Made by a program: the position numbers and the translations under genes. Shown here in pieces: positions 11,664 to 22,350 of a stretch of 64,000 nucleotides of DNA (its first letter is position 1; every line of letters starts with the position of its first letter). The stretch is taken from positions 36,112,790 through 36,176,789 of the forward strand of contig CM077826.1 in NCBI GenBank assembly GCA_039720395.1, given 5' to 3'. A model generated the notes under the pieces. That model ran no database searches. It saw only the letters and a program-made list of their open reading frames with translations, and was not told where the DNA came from. Origin of the DNA: Liquidambar formosana. Lineage: Eukaryota > Streptophyta > Magnoliopsida > Saxifragales > Altingiaceae.

Positions 11664-13124
11664 TGTTAGGATTATGCCCTAGAGCCAATCATGGAGATGA
11701 TTGTTTAGGGATTAGGAACAATCATTTGATTTCATTTATGTATGTCACATTTATTATTGATTTAATAAAAGGGCTTATTTTATTATGTTTATATGCATCA
11801 TTTATATTTACATAATATGTCCATGGAGTTAGAGTTGAGAATATGGAATTACAAAGAGTTGTAATTTTGAGACTGCAGATATATCTCTGTACTAAACTCC
11901 TAAAACATTCCTAGTTGATGGTTCACTATGCTGGACAATAATGAACCATAGGACTAGCACTTGTTAGGTTGACTCTACAGGAGGATAGCTGGTCTCAAGC
12001 TATTTGTGTGGAGACACTACAACCAACATGTGGGTGCCTATTAATAGAATAGGTACACTGAATGTGACCAATGATATGAGATAAACTGAATGGAGTTTTA
12101 TCCTGGCTGTTAATCAGTTTCTCATTGTTATAGTGGTACAAGTAATCCTTAGACCTGAGACACCATAGTTGTTTTATGCGTATAGCTTTAGAAGTTTGAT
12201 AACACTAAGTGCAAATCCTATTCAGGGGTTTGCAAAGGTGTTCATTGGCCCTACTGCTATGTGCATGAAGGCATGTGAGTGATCAACAAGGGATCCATCA
12301 CTCTCAGGAAAAAGAGAGAGAATGTCTCATATAGCATTCATAATATAACTCATTAAATCCATGGCCATGGTAGGATGAATATGGAAAAGAGTTTCCATGA
12401 GTTCGTCAATGAGTTGATATTCATGATTGAGTATAAAGTAATTAAACTAGGGACTTGACAGACTTCCATGTCCTATTAGTTTAATTGGAGACATTGTGTA
12501 GATGGAAGGATGTAATTGTAACCTATAAACTAAAACAGAAGGGTTATTTGTTAGATACTTATTCACCTCATTAAAGACAACACCATGAACCATATGCTAG
12601 GTGTTATTCATGGTTAGTAGAAGCCCTAATTGATATAAGTGAGTTATAATCAATTAGGGAATTGGAAGGAGTTCCAATTAGACCCTAAATGGAAAGAGTT
12701 CCATTGTGCACACCTCGTGCTATTCCTACTACTTGATGATGTGAACCCAATGGGTCACACACTGATCATACAAGAAGGGCTTTAAAGTCTATGAGAGAAA
12801 GGGTTTTAGTGAATAAAGAATAGTTCTTTATAGGCCTATTTGTATTTGATACAAATAATAGGGGTCAATGTGTAATTAAGTGTAATTACACATAACCCTC
12901 TTAGGGTTTCTTCCCCCTGGCCAGCCCCCCTTTAGTGGGCTGCATATATAAGTCACACTTATGTGTGACATGGCATAATGCTTGCACACTTCCAACCCTA
13001 GCCTTCCAAGCTGTTGGAGGCTCTCTTCTCTCTCTCCTTCTTCTCAACCTCTAGCAATAACAAGGAAGAAGAAAGAAAAGACTTGAAGCTCTAGCTAGGT
13101 TTGGATATCGTTGGAGGCAGTACA
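11664..13124 (+). repeat. 3' LTR of copia-N copy 1, interrupted
   Basis: Starts TGTTAGGATTATGCCC and follows the family LTR to GGAGGCAGTACA, where an inverted LTR begins at 13125. The remaining right end of the LTR is not in the window. The last five bases, gtaca, are the expected TSD, but the second copy is not visible. Confidence 0.85.
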
Positions 13125-13988
13125 TGTTGGGAATCTAATTAGGGAGGAAAAACTACAAAGGTGGAATTAAAATTTTTCCTACGATTCCCAAACCCATGAA
13201 TCTTAATTATGCTTAATACAAAACCAAAAACCTAACTACCAAGAGAGTTAGGATACTTACAGTTGAATCAAGTCTTCTCCTTTATGCTCCAAGATTTGTC
13301 TTCTGATTGAGCAGTCCAAGTGTACTGCCTCCAACAGTATCCACACCTAGCTAGAGCAAGTTGTCCTTTCCTTCTTCCTCCTTATGGTTGCTAGAGGTGG
13401 AGAAGAGGGAGAGAGAGAGGGAGAGCTGTAATTTTTCCAGCCAGCCCTTGGGAGAATGAATTGTCATTATGTGATCCCCACATAATGGGCATTATATAGC
13501 CCATTAATAGGGCTTGCCATAGGGGGATTCCTAACCCTAGTGGAATTTGTGTAATTACTCTTAATTACACAATTGGCCCACTAGTTTGCACCAAATACAA
13601 ATTAGCCCCTTAAAGAACTTTTCTTTAATCACTATACCCTTTCTCTCATAGACAATCAATCTCTCTTAGCATGATCAGTGTGTGACCCATTGGGTTCACA
13701 TCATCAAGTAGTAGGGATAGCACGAAGTGTGCACAATGGAACTCTTTCCATTAAGGGTCTAATTGGAACTCCTTCCAATTCCCTAATTGATTATAACTCA
13801 TTTATATCAATTAGGGCTTCTACTAACCATGAGTAACACCTAGCATATGGCTCATGGTGTGGTCCTTAATGAGGTGAATAGTCATTTACAAAGAACCCTT
13901 CTGTTATAGTTTATAGGTTACAATTCCATCCTTCCATCAACACAATGTCTCCAATTGAACTAATAGGACATGGAAGTCTGTCAAGTCC
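13125..13988 (-). repeat. Inverted copia LTR fragment
   Basis: Starts TGTTGGGAATCTAATTAGG, the reverse complement of a copia LTR end, and resembles the element A LTR more than the N LTR (for example the ATGATAA-free leader, and the TTAAAATTTTTCCTACGATTCCC end). It runs to CTTCCATGTCC-type sequence in mid-LTR and stops at 13988, where the Tat-outer LTR begins with TGTGAACC. It is read as the 3' LTR of a minus-strand copia element whose remainder lies on the far side of Tat-outer. Confidence 0.8.
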
Positions 13989-15354
13989 TGTGAACCCTGA
14001 AAAACGTGGCCCACAAGGATTTAAAAGTCGCCAGTCTGTGGACCCTAAAAAGATAAAAGGCCCACGAGAGGGTTTGAAAAAGGAAAAGGGAGTCGCCACC
14101 TTATTTTTTAAAGGAAACAAGGAAAACCCTAAAAAAAACAGTTTTGTTTTAGGAAAACAAAAGATTGACTCCATATTTAAAAATGGAAAGGCAAAAAGTC
14201 TTTTGGAAACCAGAGAAATCGGGGATTCGGAGGCTAAGTTACGATATGGGAAGGTTCTAGGCAAAGCCTATAGGCACCCATATCGCCCTAAATGGTCTCT
14301 TAATTTAATTGGGCTAAATCAAAGTCTTAATCACACACAAATCAACAATTATCATCACAAGACAGCATGCATATCATTTATTCATTCATCCATATAAGCA
14401 ATTAAATCAAAGAAAAACAGAAAAAGAAAGAAGGGGGAGAAAACCTAGGATACTTAGTATCCTAGGGTGGACTTGAACCTCACGAAGAGCGCCTACGTAC
14501 CATGTATGGAAATACATGGATCAAAGTCCACGTAGTTTGAAAGGGAATAGGGTTATAACCTAATCAAGGCCTATGGTAAACCCTAAGTTTCCTTTCAAGT
14601 AAAACATGGTAAATTTCCAAAAACGAATGATTCTCAAAAGATTTTTGGTAAATATATAATTCGATAAAGATGGAAACTTTGATTTAAAAGGTATTTTTTA
14701 TTGAAAGGAAACTATAAGGATTGCCATGTTCCCCTATTAGGAAATAAACCTAGGGGGGAGAAAGGGAAAGTTTCAAGGAAAGGAAAGAAGGGTGAATTGG
14801 GGCACCCTCATACCCTACTTACCTTAAGCAAAAGCAACCTGTCAAAGTAACCACCCTATTGCATAGGGTAATTACCTTATTTGTAAGATTTTATCTTAAA
14901 ATAGCCAAAATAACCACCCCACATTGGTGGGGTAGTTGCACCTGTTGTACCTGTCAAAGCACCTGCAATTTCCATGCAAAACATACCAAAATACCAACCA
15001 ACCAAGCTAGATTCCAAATCAAGCCATTATCATGCTTAAACATAAGCAAACACATGCTCAAAATATCATATCAAGGACAAATAACAGATCTGGACAGAAT
15101 TGAAATAAGGCTTAAAATCAACCACAAGTCATGCAACAACATGAATCATAAGCTAACTAAAATCCTAATTCGACCCTACATGCAATGACATGCAAAAAAC
15201 CCTAAAATCAACTATATGAATGCTAGAAATATCATAGTTACCTAATATGGAACACATATGCAGCAACTATGAAGAAAAAACAGGGAAAATCCCTAACCAA
15301 TCATGCTATATGCAACTAAACCCACACAAGGATGATAAAAACCCTAGAATCACA

Positions 15355-15840
15355 ATGATGCATAAAATCACATGAAATAACCTTCTAACATACTAGTCAG
15401 CCCATGAATATGATCCTAAACATGCATACTAGCTAATAGAAGCAGCAAAACACAATAAAAACACAAGCTTTAATATGCAAAAGAGTTATTTCATGCAGAA
15501 AACCAATTTCAGCACCTAAGAAACCCTAAAGTCCCAAACATGCAGTAAATCACATGGAATAGCATCCTAGCATACTAAATAGCCCATAAACATGATCCTA
15601 AACATGCATACTAGCTAATAGAAGCAGCAAAACACAATAAAAACATAAGCTTTAATATGCAAAAGAGTTATTTCATGCAGAAAACCAATTTCAGCACCTA
15701 AGAAACCCTAAAGTCCCAAACATGCAGTAAATCACATGGAATAGCATCCTAGCATACTAAACAGCCCATAAACATGATCCTAAACATGCATACATACCAA
15801 TGGAAGCAACAAGACATGATAAAAACACAAGCTTTGATAT
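15355..15840. repeat. 182-bp tandem repeat inside the Tat-outer LTR
   Basis: The phrase TGATCCTAAACATGCATAC recurs at 15411, 15593 and 15775, exactly 182 bp apart. The first two units are nearly identical over AGCTAATAGAAGCAGC...CCCAAACATGCAG, and the third diverges after ATACATACC. It adds LTR length relative to Tat-inner. Confidence 0.85.
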
Positions 15841-16127
15841 GCAATCATCCTATTCTATGCAAAACCCTAACTTTAAAAGAGAGAAGAGGAGGAAGGGGGG
15901 TATACCTATGGTGAAGTATCCTCTTGCTGCTGTATAGAGTCCTCCTTCCTCTTATGTATTGCTGGAAATTCCTTCCTTCAAGCCTTCAAGCCCAATTCCA
16001 GCCCTCTTTCAAGCTTTCTCTCACACTCTCTCACTCAAAGTTTAGGTTAAACTACGCTAAGGATGGCTGCCATAGCCTCCAATGTGCCTCTCACTTCAGA
16101 AATTCCCTCCTCATTGCTGAAGTATAA

Positions 16128-16140
16128 GGGGGTATTTATA
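16128..16140 (-). promoter_or_regulatory. TATA box of the Tat-outer LTR
   Basis: Minus strand reads CCCTATAAATACC. The corresponding LTR of Tat-inner has GCTATAAATACTC at about 19679-19691 and 43003-43015. The position inside the LTR and the orientation fit the promoter for genomic RNA. Confidence 0.65.
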
Positions 16141-16327
16141 GGGATTGAGGGGAAACCCTCAATGGTTGGGATTAAAACCCTAGGGATTGATCCAAGGGCT
16201 CTTAGGGGTTCCCTTGGGGCTCAAGTAGGTCAAATAGGGCTGAAATTAGGGTTAAATGGCGGCTGGAGGCGAGCAAATCCGAGGAAATAGGGAGGGAGCC
16301 GCGTCAAAGCTCAAAAAAGGAAAGTGG

Positions 16328-16406
16328 CTCGGGTGACCACCTGGGGCTGGGCGGCTAGCCGCCTAGGCCCAGGCGGCTAGCCGCCCAGGCCTGGGTGGTC
16401 ACTTGA
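16328..16406. repeat. GC-rich palindrome copy A (LTR)
   Basis: The outer arms are CTCGGGTGACCACC and GGTGGTCACTTGAG. Inside lie two GGCGGCTAGCCGCC palindromes around a CCTAGGCCCAGG centre. Related copies lie at 32385-32440, 44171-44247 and 57731-57810. In GC content it stands out sharply from the AT-rich surroundings. Confidence 0.9.
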
Positions 16407-17114
16407 GGCCCTATCAGCTTATGCCATATTTTGACCCTTTCAGCTTCCAAATGTGTTTCAGGGCTCAAATGAACTCCGATTTTGACGAAACGAAAGCCAA
16501 AATGACCGTGTTTCGAAGGGGAATGTAATTTGAGTCACTTGAGGGCAAGAAACCCTAGCCATGGCTGCATGGTTGGGTCCTACAAAGGTGGTTAACCGCT
16601 ATGCCTCACCATCGCTTTGCTTAGGTATGCACATAGGGTCGCACCGAATGCTTTCCAATTCGAAATTCAACCTCCCTAAACACATTTGGGGATGAAATTA
16701 AGACTAATCAAGGTCGAATGAGTAGTCATAGAGTGAAAATCATGAACCAATTCGAGCTAACCCGAAATAGGTCTCTTAGCCAACCTGAGCCTTGTTGAGT
16801 CGTTCTAATCTCGAACCATCAATTCATCGAATTGAACCCACAAATACCTCAAATACAACCATATGAACTCCAATTGGCAACTTGGAGATCATTTCAAGGT
16901 CAAATGGAAAGTTTGTGACCTAAAAGACGATTATGCCCCTCAAGTCACAAAAGTTCTTATTAACCCTCGAGATCAACTCCAAATCAAACCAAAATTCATA
17001 CACATCATCCTTAGGACTCTAAAAACTCAATGCAAAAGACTAGACTCAAAAAGGAAACAAAAAGACACATGCAATGACAAACCCTAGCTAAGGTGGCAAA
17101 AATGGGGTGTGACA

Positions 17115-17127
17115 GAAGCCCCTCATT
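17115..17127 (-). promoter_or_regulatory. Polypurine tract of Tat-outer
   Basis: Minus strand AATGAGGGGCTTC directly upstream of the 3' LTR. The same tract occurs at 20481-20493 in Tat-inner. Confidence 0.7.
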
Positions 17128-17340
17128 GGTGAGCAAGTTTCACTTGCGAGCCAATGACCAAAAGAACAACCCATTTTTGCCCAAGGAATTGATTTCATCA
17201 AGACCCACTAGGGAAAAGAGGGTGAACATATCATTGAATTCTTCGAATTCATCATACACAAGCACAAAGGTATTCCTCATAAGTTCTACAGAACTCTTCT
17301 CATATTGTATACCAGTTTCACTGGGGGACAAGATGAGGTA

Positions 17341-17820
17341 TCCACAGCTTACATCGAACTTCGTTCGATGAAAGGTCTTCCCATACTATACCAGTGACAA
17401 CTGGTGAATAGTACGAGGTATCCACATCTTACATTGAACTTCGTTCGATGAAAGGTTTTCCCATACTATGCCAGTGACAACTGGCGAATAGTACAAGGTA
17501 TCCATAGCTTACATTGAACTTCGTTCGATGAAAGGTCTTCCCATACTATGCCAGTGACAACTGGCGAATAGTACGAGGTATCCACATTTTACATCGAATT
17601 TCGTTCGATGAAAGGTCTTCCCATACTATGCCAGTGACAACTGGCGAATAGTACTAGGTATCCACATCTTACATCGAACTTCGTTCGATGAAAGGTCTTC
17701 CCATACTATGCCAGTGACAACTGGCGAATAATACGAGGTATCCATAGCTTACATCGAACTTCGTTCGATGAAAGGTCTTCCCATACTATGCCAGTGACAA
17801 CTAGCGAATAGTACGAGGTA
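17341..17820. repeat. 80-bp hairpin tandem repeat, six units (Tat-outer 3' region)
   Basis: TCCACAGCTT-type unit starts fall at 17341, 17421, 17501, 17581, 17661 and 17741. Each unit contains CATCGAAC-TTC-GTTCGATG and a second hairpin with arms ACTATGCCAGT and ACTGGCGAATAGT around GACA. In the first unit the second hairpin has ACCAGT paired with ACTGGT instead of GCCAGT with ACTGGC, a compensated change. The units are 90% or more alike by eye. Confidence 0.9.
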
Positions 17821-17825
17821 TCACT

Positions 17826-18330
17826 ATGCCATCAAGGCTATCTCAAAATATGAGAAAGATACATCCTTCTCATATTCAAATCATCAAAGTTATCATGTAC
17901 CACGAGAAAGATCACGTCCCTCTCTTGTTCAAACCATCAAGGTTATCACTCAATTGTCAAGGTAATTCACATAACATGAGAAAGACCACATCCTTCTCTT
18001 GCTCAAATCATCAAGGTAAACACATACCACGGGAAAGATTGCATCTTTCGAGCTATCAAGGTAAACATGTGACATGAGAAAGATTGTATCCTTCTCATAT
18101 CAAACTTCTCAAGGTGAACACATAGTGTGAGAAAGATCGCGTCCTTCTCATACTCAAACCATCAAGGTAAACACAAGTCATGGGAAAGATTGCATCTTTC
18201 AAGTCATCAAGGTAAGCATGTAATCATGAGGAAGATTGCATCTTTCTCTTACTAAGTCATCAAGACAAAGGTAAGCTTCTACTTACCAACACTCAACAAT
18301 CTCACCAAGTCATCTCACATAGAGGCTATT
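17826..18330. repeat. Irregular hairpin repeats, about 50-60 bp (Tat-outer 3' region)
   Basis: Repeated units of the form CATCAAGGTAA...ATGAGAAAGAT...ATCCTTCTCAT, about ten degenerate copies. Arms such as ATGAGAAAGAT and ATCCTTCTCAT are near-complementary. The array continues beyond the Tat-inner insertion at 43810-44000 with units of the same architecture but other stems. Confidence 0.75.
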
Positions 18331-18335
18331 CATGC
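18331..18335. repeat. Target-site duplication of Tat-inner, left copy
   Basis: CATGC precedes TGTGAACC. The same five bases follow the other LTR at 43805-43809. Confidence 0.95.
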
Positions 18336-20480
18336 TGTGAACCCCAGAAATTGGGCCCACAAGGGATTGAAAGAAAATGAGTTTGAAAAAGAAAAAGGAG
18401 TCGCCACCTTATTTTTTAAAGGAAACAAGGAAAACCCTAAAAATAGTTTGTTTTAGGAAAACAATTTGAATGACTCCATAAAAAAGGAAAGGCAAAAACC
18501 AATCTTTTGAAAACCAAAGAAATCGGGGATTCGGAGGCTAAGTTATGACATGGGAAGGTTCTAGGCAAAGCCTATAGGCACCCATGTCACCCTTTCGGTC
18601 TCTCAGTTCATTTGGGCTAAATTAAGATCTTTCCATACAAAAATCAGCAAGTATATCATCACAAGAATTGCATGCATATCATATATTTCATTCATCCATC
18701 CATGCATAATAAGCAAATAAAAACAGAAAAAAGAAAGAAGAAAAGAAAACATAAATAAACCTAGGATGCTTGGATCCTAGAACGGACTTGAGCCTCACGA
18801 AGAGTGCCTACGTACCATGCAGCGAAATACATGGATCAAAGTCCACGTAGTTCGAATAGAATTAGGGTTGAATCCTAATATAAACCTATGGTAAAAACCC
18901 TAGGTTTCCTTATTTGAATCAAAAGAGTTGAATATGATAGAAAGTTTGATTTTAGGAAAGAAATCCACAAAATGGAAACTTTAATAAAAACCAGAATTTT
19001 ATTTATGAAGGAAACCTTTGATTAAACCATAGACTTGTATTAAAAATTAACCCTAGATAGAGAGAAGAGAATGAGTTAAGAAGAAAGGTGAATTGGGGCA
19101 CCTTCACACCCACTTACCTGAGCGCAATTAGCTCCAAACATTAGCCATTTCAGACATGAGCAGCCCTATTTGCCATAGGACAAATACCACACCTATTTGC
19201 ACCCTTATTCTCTCTCAAACACTCAAGTATTAATGCATAAAGTGGCTCCCCTTGTGTTTGTAATTGTTCGTGGCTCCTCAGGTCTTTAGAGTGAATCAAA
19301 CCAACACGAATCGTCCTCTTTGTCAAAGTGGTATCACAGCAAAGAGATCAAAACTCAACTCAACTTTGAAAAGAAATAGAAAACAAAAAGAGAACAAGAG
19401 AAAAGAAAAGTGATTTTCGTCACTTTGCAGCAGCAGCAACTTCAATCGCGTTTTTGGATATGAAAACGTTGGATTTGGACAAAGCTTGTGAAATACAAAG
19501 TTGTAGAGAATTGAATTATCTTTCTAACAAGACCGATTTCATCAAATTCTGACTTCAGATGAAAAAGTTATGATTAAAATACGACTGCTGGTTTTTAGAA
19601 AATCTGCTGCTGAATTATGACGAATTTCACTCCCTCCAAACCCTCTTCCCCTCTCCCTTGTTTAAAGACATTAAGAGAGTATTTATAGCTGAAATCTGGA
19701 GTTTCCCTTTCCTTCCTGGACTAGGTTTCTTTGGAGAATAATCAAAAGGTATTTTATAATGATAAAAGACTTCTAATCTGAATAGGAAAAGGAAATTGTC
19801 TTTTATAAAAATTGGGAGACTGACCGCTAACACGCATGCACATGTATCGTATGTGCGTACACACACTCATCACATACGTGCACGTGTTAATGTCATGATA
19901 AAAATGGCTAATTTAATAAAATAATTTTCTTTTCATTTTAACCAAAAATCTCATGCTGTGATTCGCACTAATTCTTCAAGGATAATCCGTAAATAACCAC
20001 ACTAAACTCATCATCAGGCCATATCAAAATTGAACTTCATGAAACACTTTTGAGGGTAAAATGATGACTAATGAAAGTCAATTTGAAAAGATTTGGTTGG
20101 TAATTGTGAGTCAATTAGAGCTAACCCAAGGAAGGGTCAATTAACCAACTTGAACTACATCGAGCCATTTTAATCCCGAGCCATTGACTTACCAAATTGA
20201 ACCTAGAAATACCTCTTATGCATCCATATGAACTCCAATTGACAATTTGGAGATCATTTCAAGGTCAAATGAAAAGTTTGGGACTTAAAAGACGATTATG
20301 CCCCTCAAGTCACAAAAGCTCTTATTATCCCTCAAGATCAACTCCAATTTGAACCAAAATTCATATCCATTGTCCTTGTGACTCTAGAAAACTAATGCAA
20401 GTGACTAGACTCAAAAACAAAACAAAAACATGCATGAAATGATGAGCCCTAGTAAGGTGGTGCAAAAATGGGGTGTGACA
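18336..20480 (-). repeat. 3' LTR of Tat-inner
   Basis: 2145 bp, plus-strand ends TGTGAACCCC and GGGTGTGACA. It pairs with 41660-43804. A TATA box lies at about 19679-19691 (minus). There is no GC-rich palindrome here, unlike the Tat-outer LTR. A 79-codon minus-strand ORF (19627-19866) is repeated in the other LTR and has no recognisable domain. Confidence 0.95.
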
Positions 20481-20493
20481 GAAGCCCCTCATT
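20481..20493 (-). promoter_or_regulatory. Polypurine tract of Tat-inner
   Basis: Minus strand AATGAGGGGCTTC immediately before the 3' LTR start TGTCACACC. Confidence 0.75.
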
Positions 20494-20599
20494 GGCGAAC
20501 AAGTTACACTTGTGAACCAATGATAAAGAACAACCCATTTTTGGCCAAAAAGCCCGGAGAAATCACACACTGATACCAACAATGATGGGAGGTTGAAAA

Positions 20600-22350
20600 C
20601 CTGAGACTGAAATAAGGAAGTGTACTCAAGTCATGAGTATACTTAAACCACTGAGGGTTGAGAATTGATAAGAGAAGCATATTCAAGCCACTACGAATGA
20701 ACATACTTTTGAAATGGAAAGATATATTCTAGTCACGAATATATTTGACCAAGTGATGAGAATGAAATCTGAGAAGTACGTTCAAGTGATGAACATACCT
20801 TTGAAATGGAGAAATATATCCAAGCGATGGATATACTTAACCAAGTAAGTGACAAAATATCTGAGAAGTATACTCAAGTGATGAGTATACCATTGAAATG
20901 GAGAAATATATTCAGGTCACGAATATATTTAACCAAGTAATCTGAGAATGAAATCTGAGAAGTATACTCAAGTGGTGAGGATACTTAATGATTGAGAAGG
21001 ACTGAGAAGTACGTTCAAGTGATGAACATACTTTTGAAAAATGAGAAATATATTCAGGTCACGAATATATTTAACTAAGTAAGATAGAGAATGAACTGAG
21101 AAGTATACTCAAGTGATGAGTATACCATTGAAATGGAGAAATATATTCAAGTGATGAATATATTTAACCAAGTAATAATCTGAGAAGTATGTTCAAGTGA
21201 TGAACATACCATTGAAATGGAGAAATATACCCAAGCGATGGATATACTTAACCAAGTAGGATAAGAATAATCTGAGAGGTGTATTCAAGTGATGAGTGTA
21301 CTTTTGAAATGGAGAAATATATTCAGGTCACGAACATATTTACCCAAGTGATGAAAAAGATGCTAAGAAATATACTCAAGTGATGAGTATACTTAATGAT
21401 TGAAAAAGACTGAGAAGTACGTTCAAGTGATGAACATACTTTTGAAATGGAGAAATGTATCCAAGTGATGGATATATTTAACCAAGTAAGCTGAGAAGTA
21501 CACTCAAGTGATGAGCATACCATTGAAATGGAGAAATATATCCAAACGACGGATATATTTAACCAAGTAAGATAAGAATAATCTGAGAAGTGTACTCAAG
21601 TGATGAGTACACCATTGAAATGGAGTAATATATTCTAGTCACGAATATACTTAACCAAGTAAGTGACAAGTATGTTTAAGTGATAAACATACCATTGAAA
21701 TAGAGAAATATATCCAAGCGATGGATATACTTAAGCAAGTAAGATAGAGAATAATCTGAGAAGTGTACTCAAGTGATGAGTACACCATTGAAATGGAGAA
21801 ATATATTCTAGTCATGAATATATTTAACTAAGTGACAAATAATCTGAGAAGTATGTTCAAGTGATGAAAATACCATTGAAATGGAGAAATATACCCAAGC
21901 GATGGATATACTTAACCAAGTAAGTGGCAAAATATCTGAGAAGTATACTCAAGTGATGAGTATACCATTGAAATGGAAAAAATATACCCAAGTGGTGGAT
22001 ATACTTAACCAAGTAAGTGACAAATGATCTGAGAAGTATGTTCAAGTGATGAACATACCATTGAAATGGAGAAGTATACCCAAGCGATGGATATACTTAA
22101 CCAAGTAAGTGACAAATGATCTGAGAAGTATGTTCAAGTGATGAACATACCATTGAAATGGAGAAATATATTCAAGTGATGAATATATTTAACCAAGTAA
22201 GTGATAATGAGGATCTGAAACTAGGAAGCATATTCAATGGGTGAACATGCTTTTGAAATGGAAGAATATATTCAAGTGATGAATATATTCAACCAAGTAT
22301 GATAGAGAATGAGAATTTGAAACTGAGAAGCATATTCAAAGGGTGAATAC
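20600..22350. repeat. Covarying hairpin tandem array (Tat-inner 3' region)
   Basis: About 25 alternating short hairpins with a unit repeat of roughly 75-90 bp. One type has arms such as GTATACTCA/TGAGTATAC (20868-20890), GTATGTTCA/TGAACATAC (21187-21209), GTGTACTCA/TGAGTACAC (21590-21612) or GTATGTTTA/TAAACATAC (21670-21692) around AGTGA. The other type has AT-rich arms such as AAATATATTCA/TGAATATATTT around AGTGA, or ATATCC/GGATAT around AAGCGAT. The spacers are conserved (CATTGAAATGGAG and TTAACCAAGTAAG). The array is split by copia-N copy 2 and resumes at 32046-32130. Short ORFs in it are chance readings. Confidence 0.92.
22346..22350. repeat. Target-site duplication of copia-N copy 2, left copy
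   Basis: AATAC, repeated at 32046-32050. Removing the insertion restores the array unit. Confidence 0.95.

Larger units (their letters stand above)
3884..13124 (+). mobile_element. Copia-N copy 1, non-autonomous LTR element
   Basis: A defective copia element consisting of LTR, PBS, about 6.36 kb of internal DNA with no long ORF, PPT and LTR. Its internal region matches copy 2 (24012-30384) almost throughout, including the same frameshifts and stops in the pol relic. The defects therefore predate the separation of the two copies, and the family must be moved by proteins supplied in trans. The 5' LTR is split by element A, and the 3' LTR is cut at 13124 by an inverted LTR. It resembles a LARD-type element. 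Confidence 0.8.
13989..17114 (-). repeat. 3' LTR of Tat-outer (3126 bp)
   Basis: Plus-strand ends are TGTGAACC and GGGTGTGACA. Both termini, plus blocks near 14040-14300 (GGAGTCGCCACCTTATTTTTTAAAGG) and 16860-17110, match the 2145-bp Tat-inner LTRs, while the middle differs. It contains a 182-bp tandem repeat (15355-15840), a minus-strand TATA box near 16128-16140 (CCCTATAAATACC) and, 190-270 bp upstream of that TATA in element orientation, the GC-rich palindrome at 16328-16406. ORFs crossing 13945-14397 are chance readings across the junction. Confidence 0.9.

Noticed and set aside
13911..14397. ORFs of 117 and 150 codons on the two strands
   Set aside because: They cross the junction between an inverted copia LTR and the Tat-outer LTR, have no known domain, and are not kept in the Tat-inner LTR.
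14859..15188. 109-codon plus-strand ORF in the Tat-outer LTR
   Set aside because: Low-complexity LTR translation with no family resemblance.
19627..19866. 79-codon ORF present in both Tat-inner LTRs (also 42951-43190)
   Set aside because: Explained by LTR identity. No domain.
20600..22350. CRISPR-like array of regularly spaced palindromic repeats
   Set aside because: The units are variable, contiguous with a plant gypsy 3' region, and have no cas genes. The hairpins and spacers both repeat, unlike CRISPR spacers.
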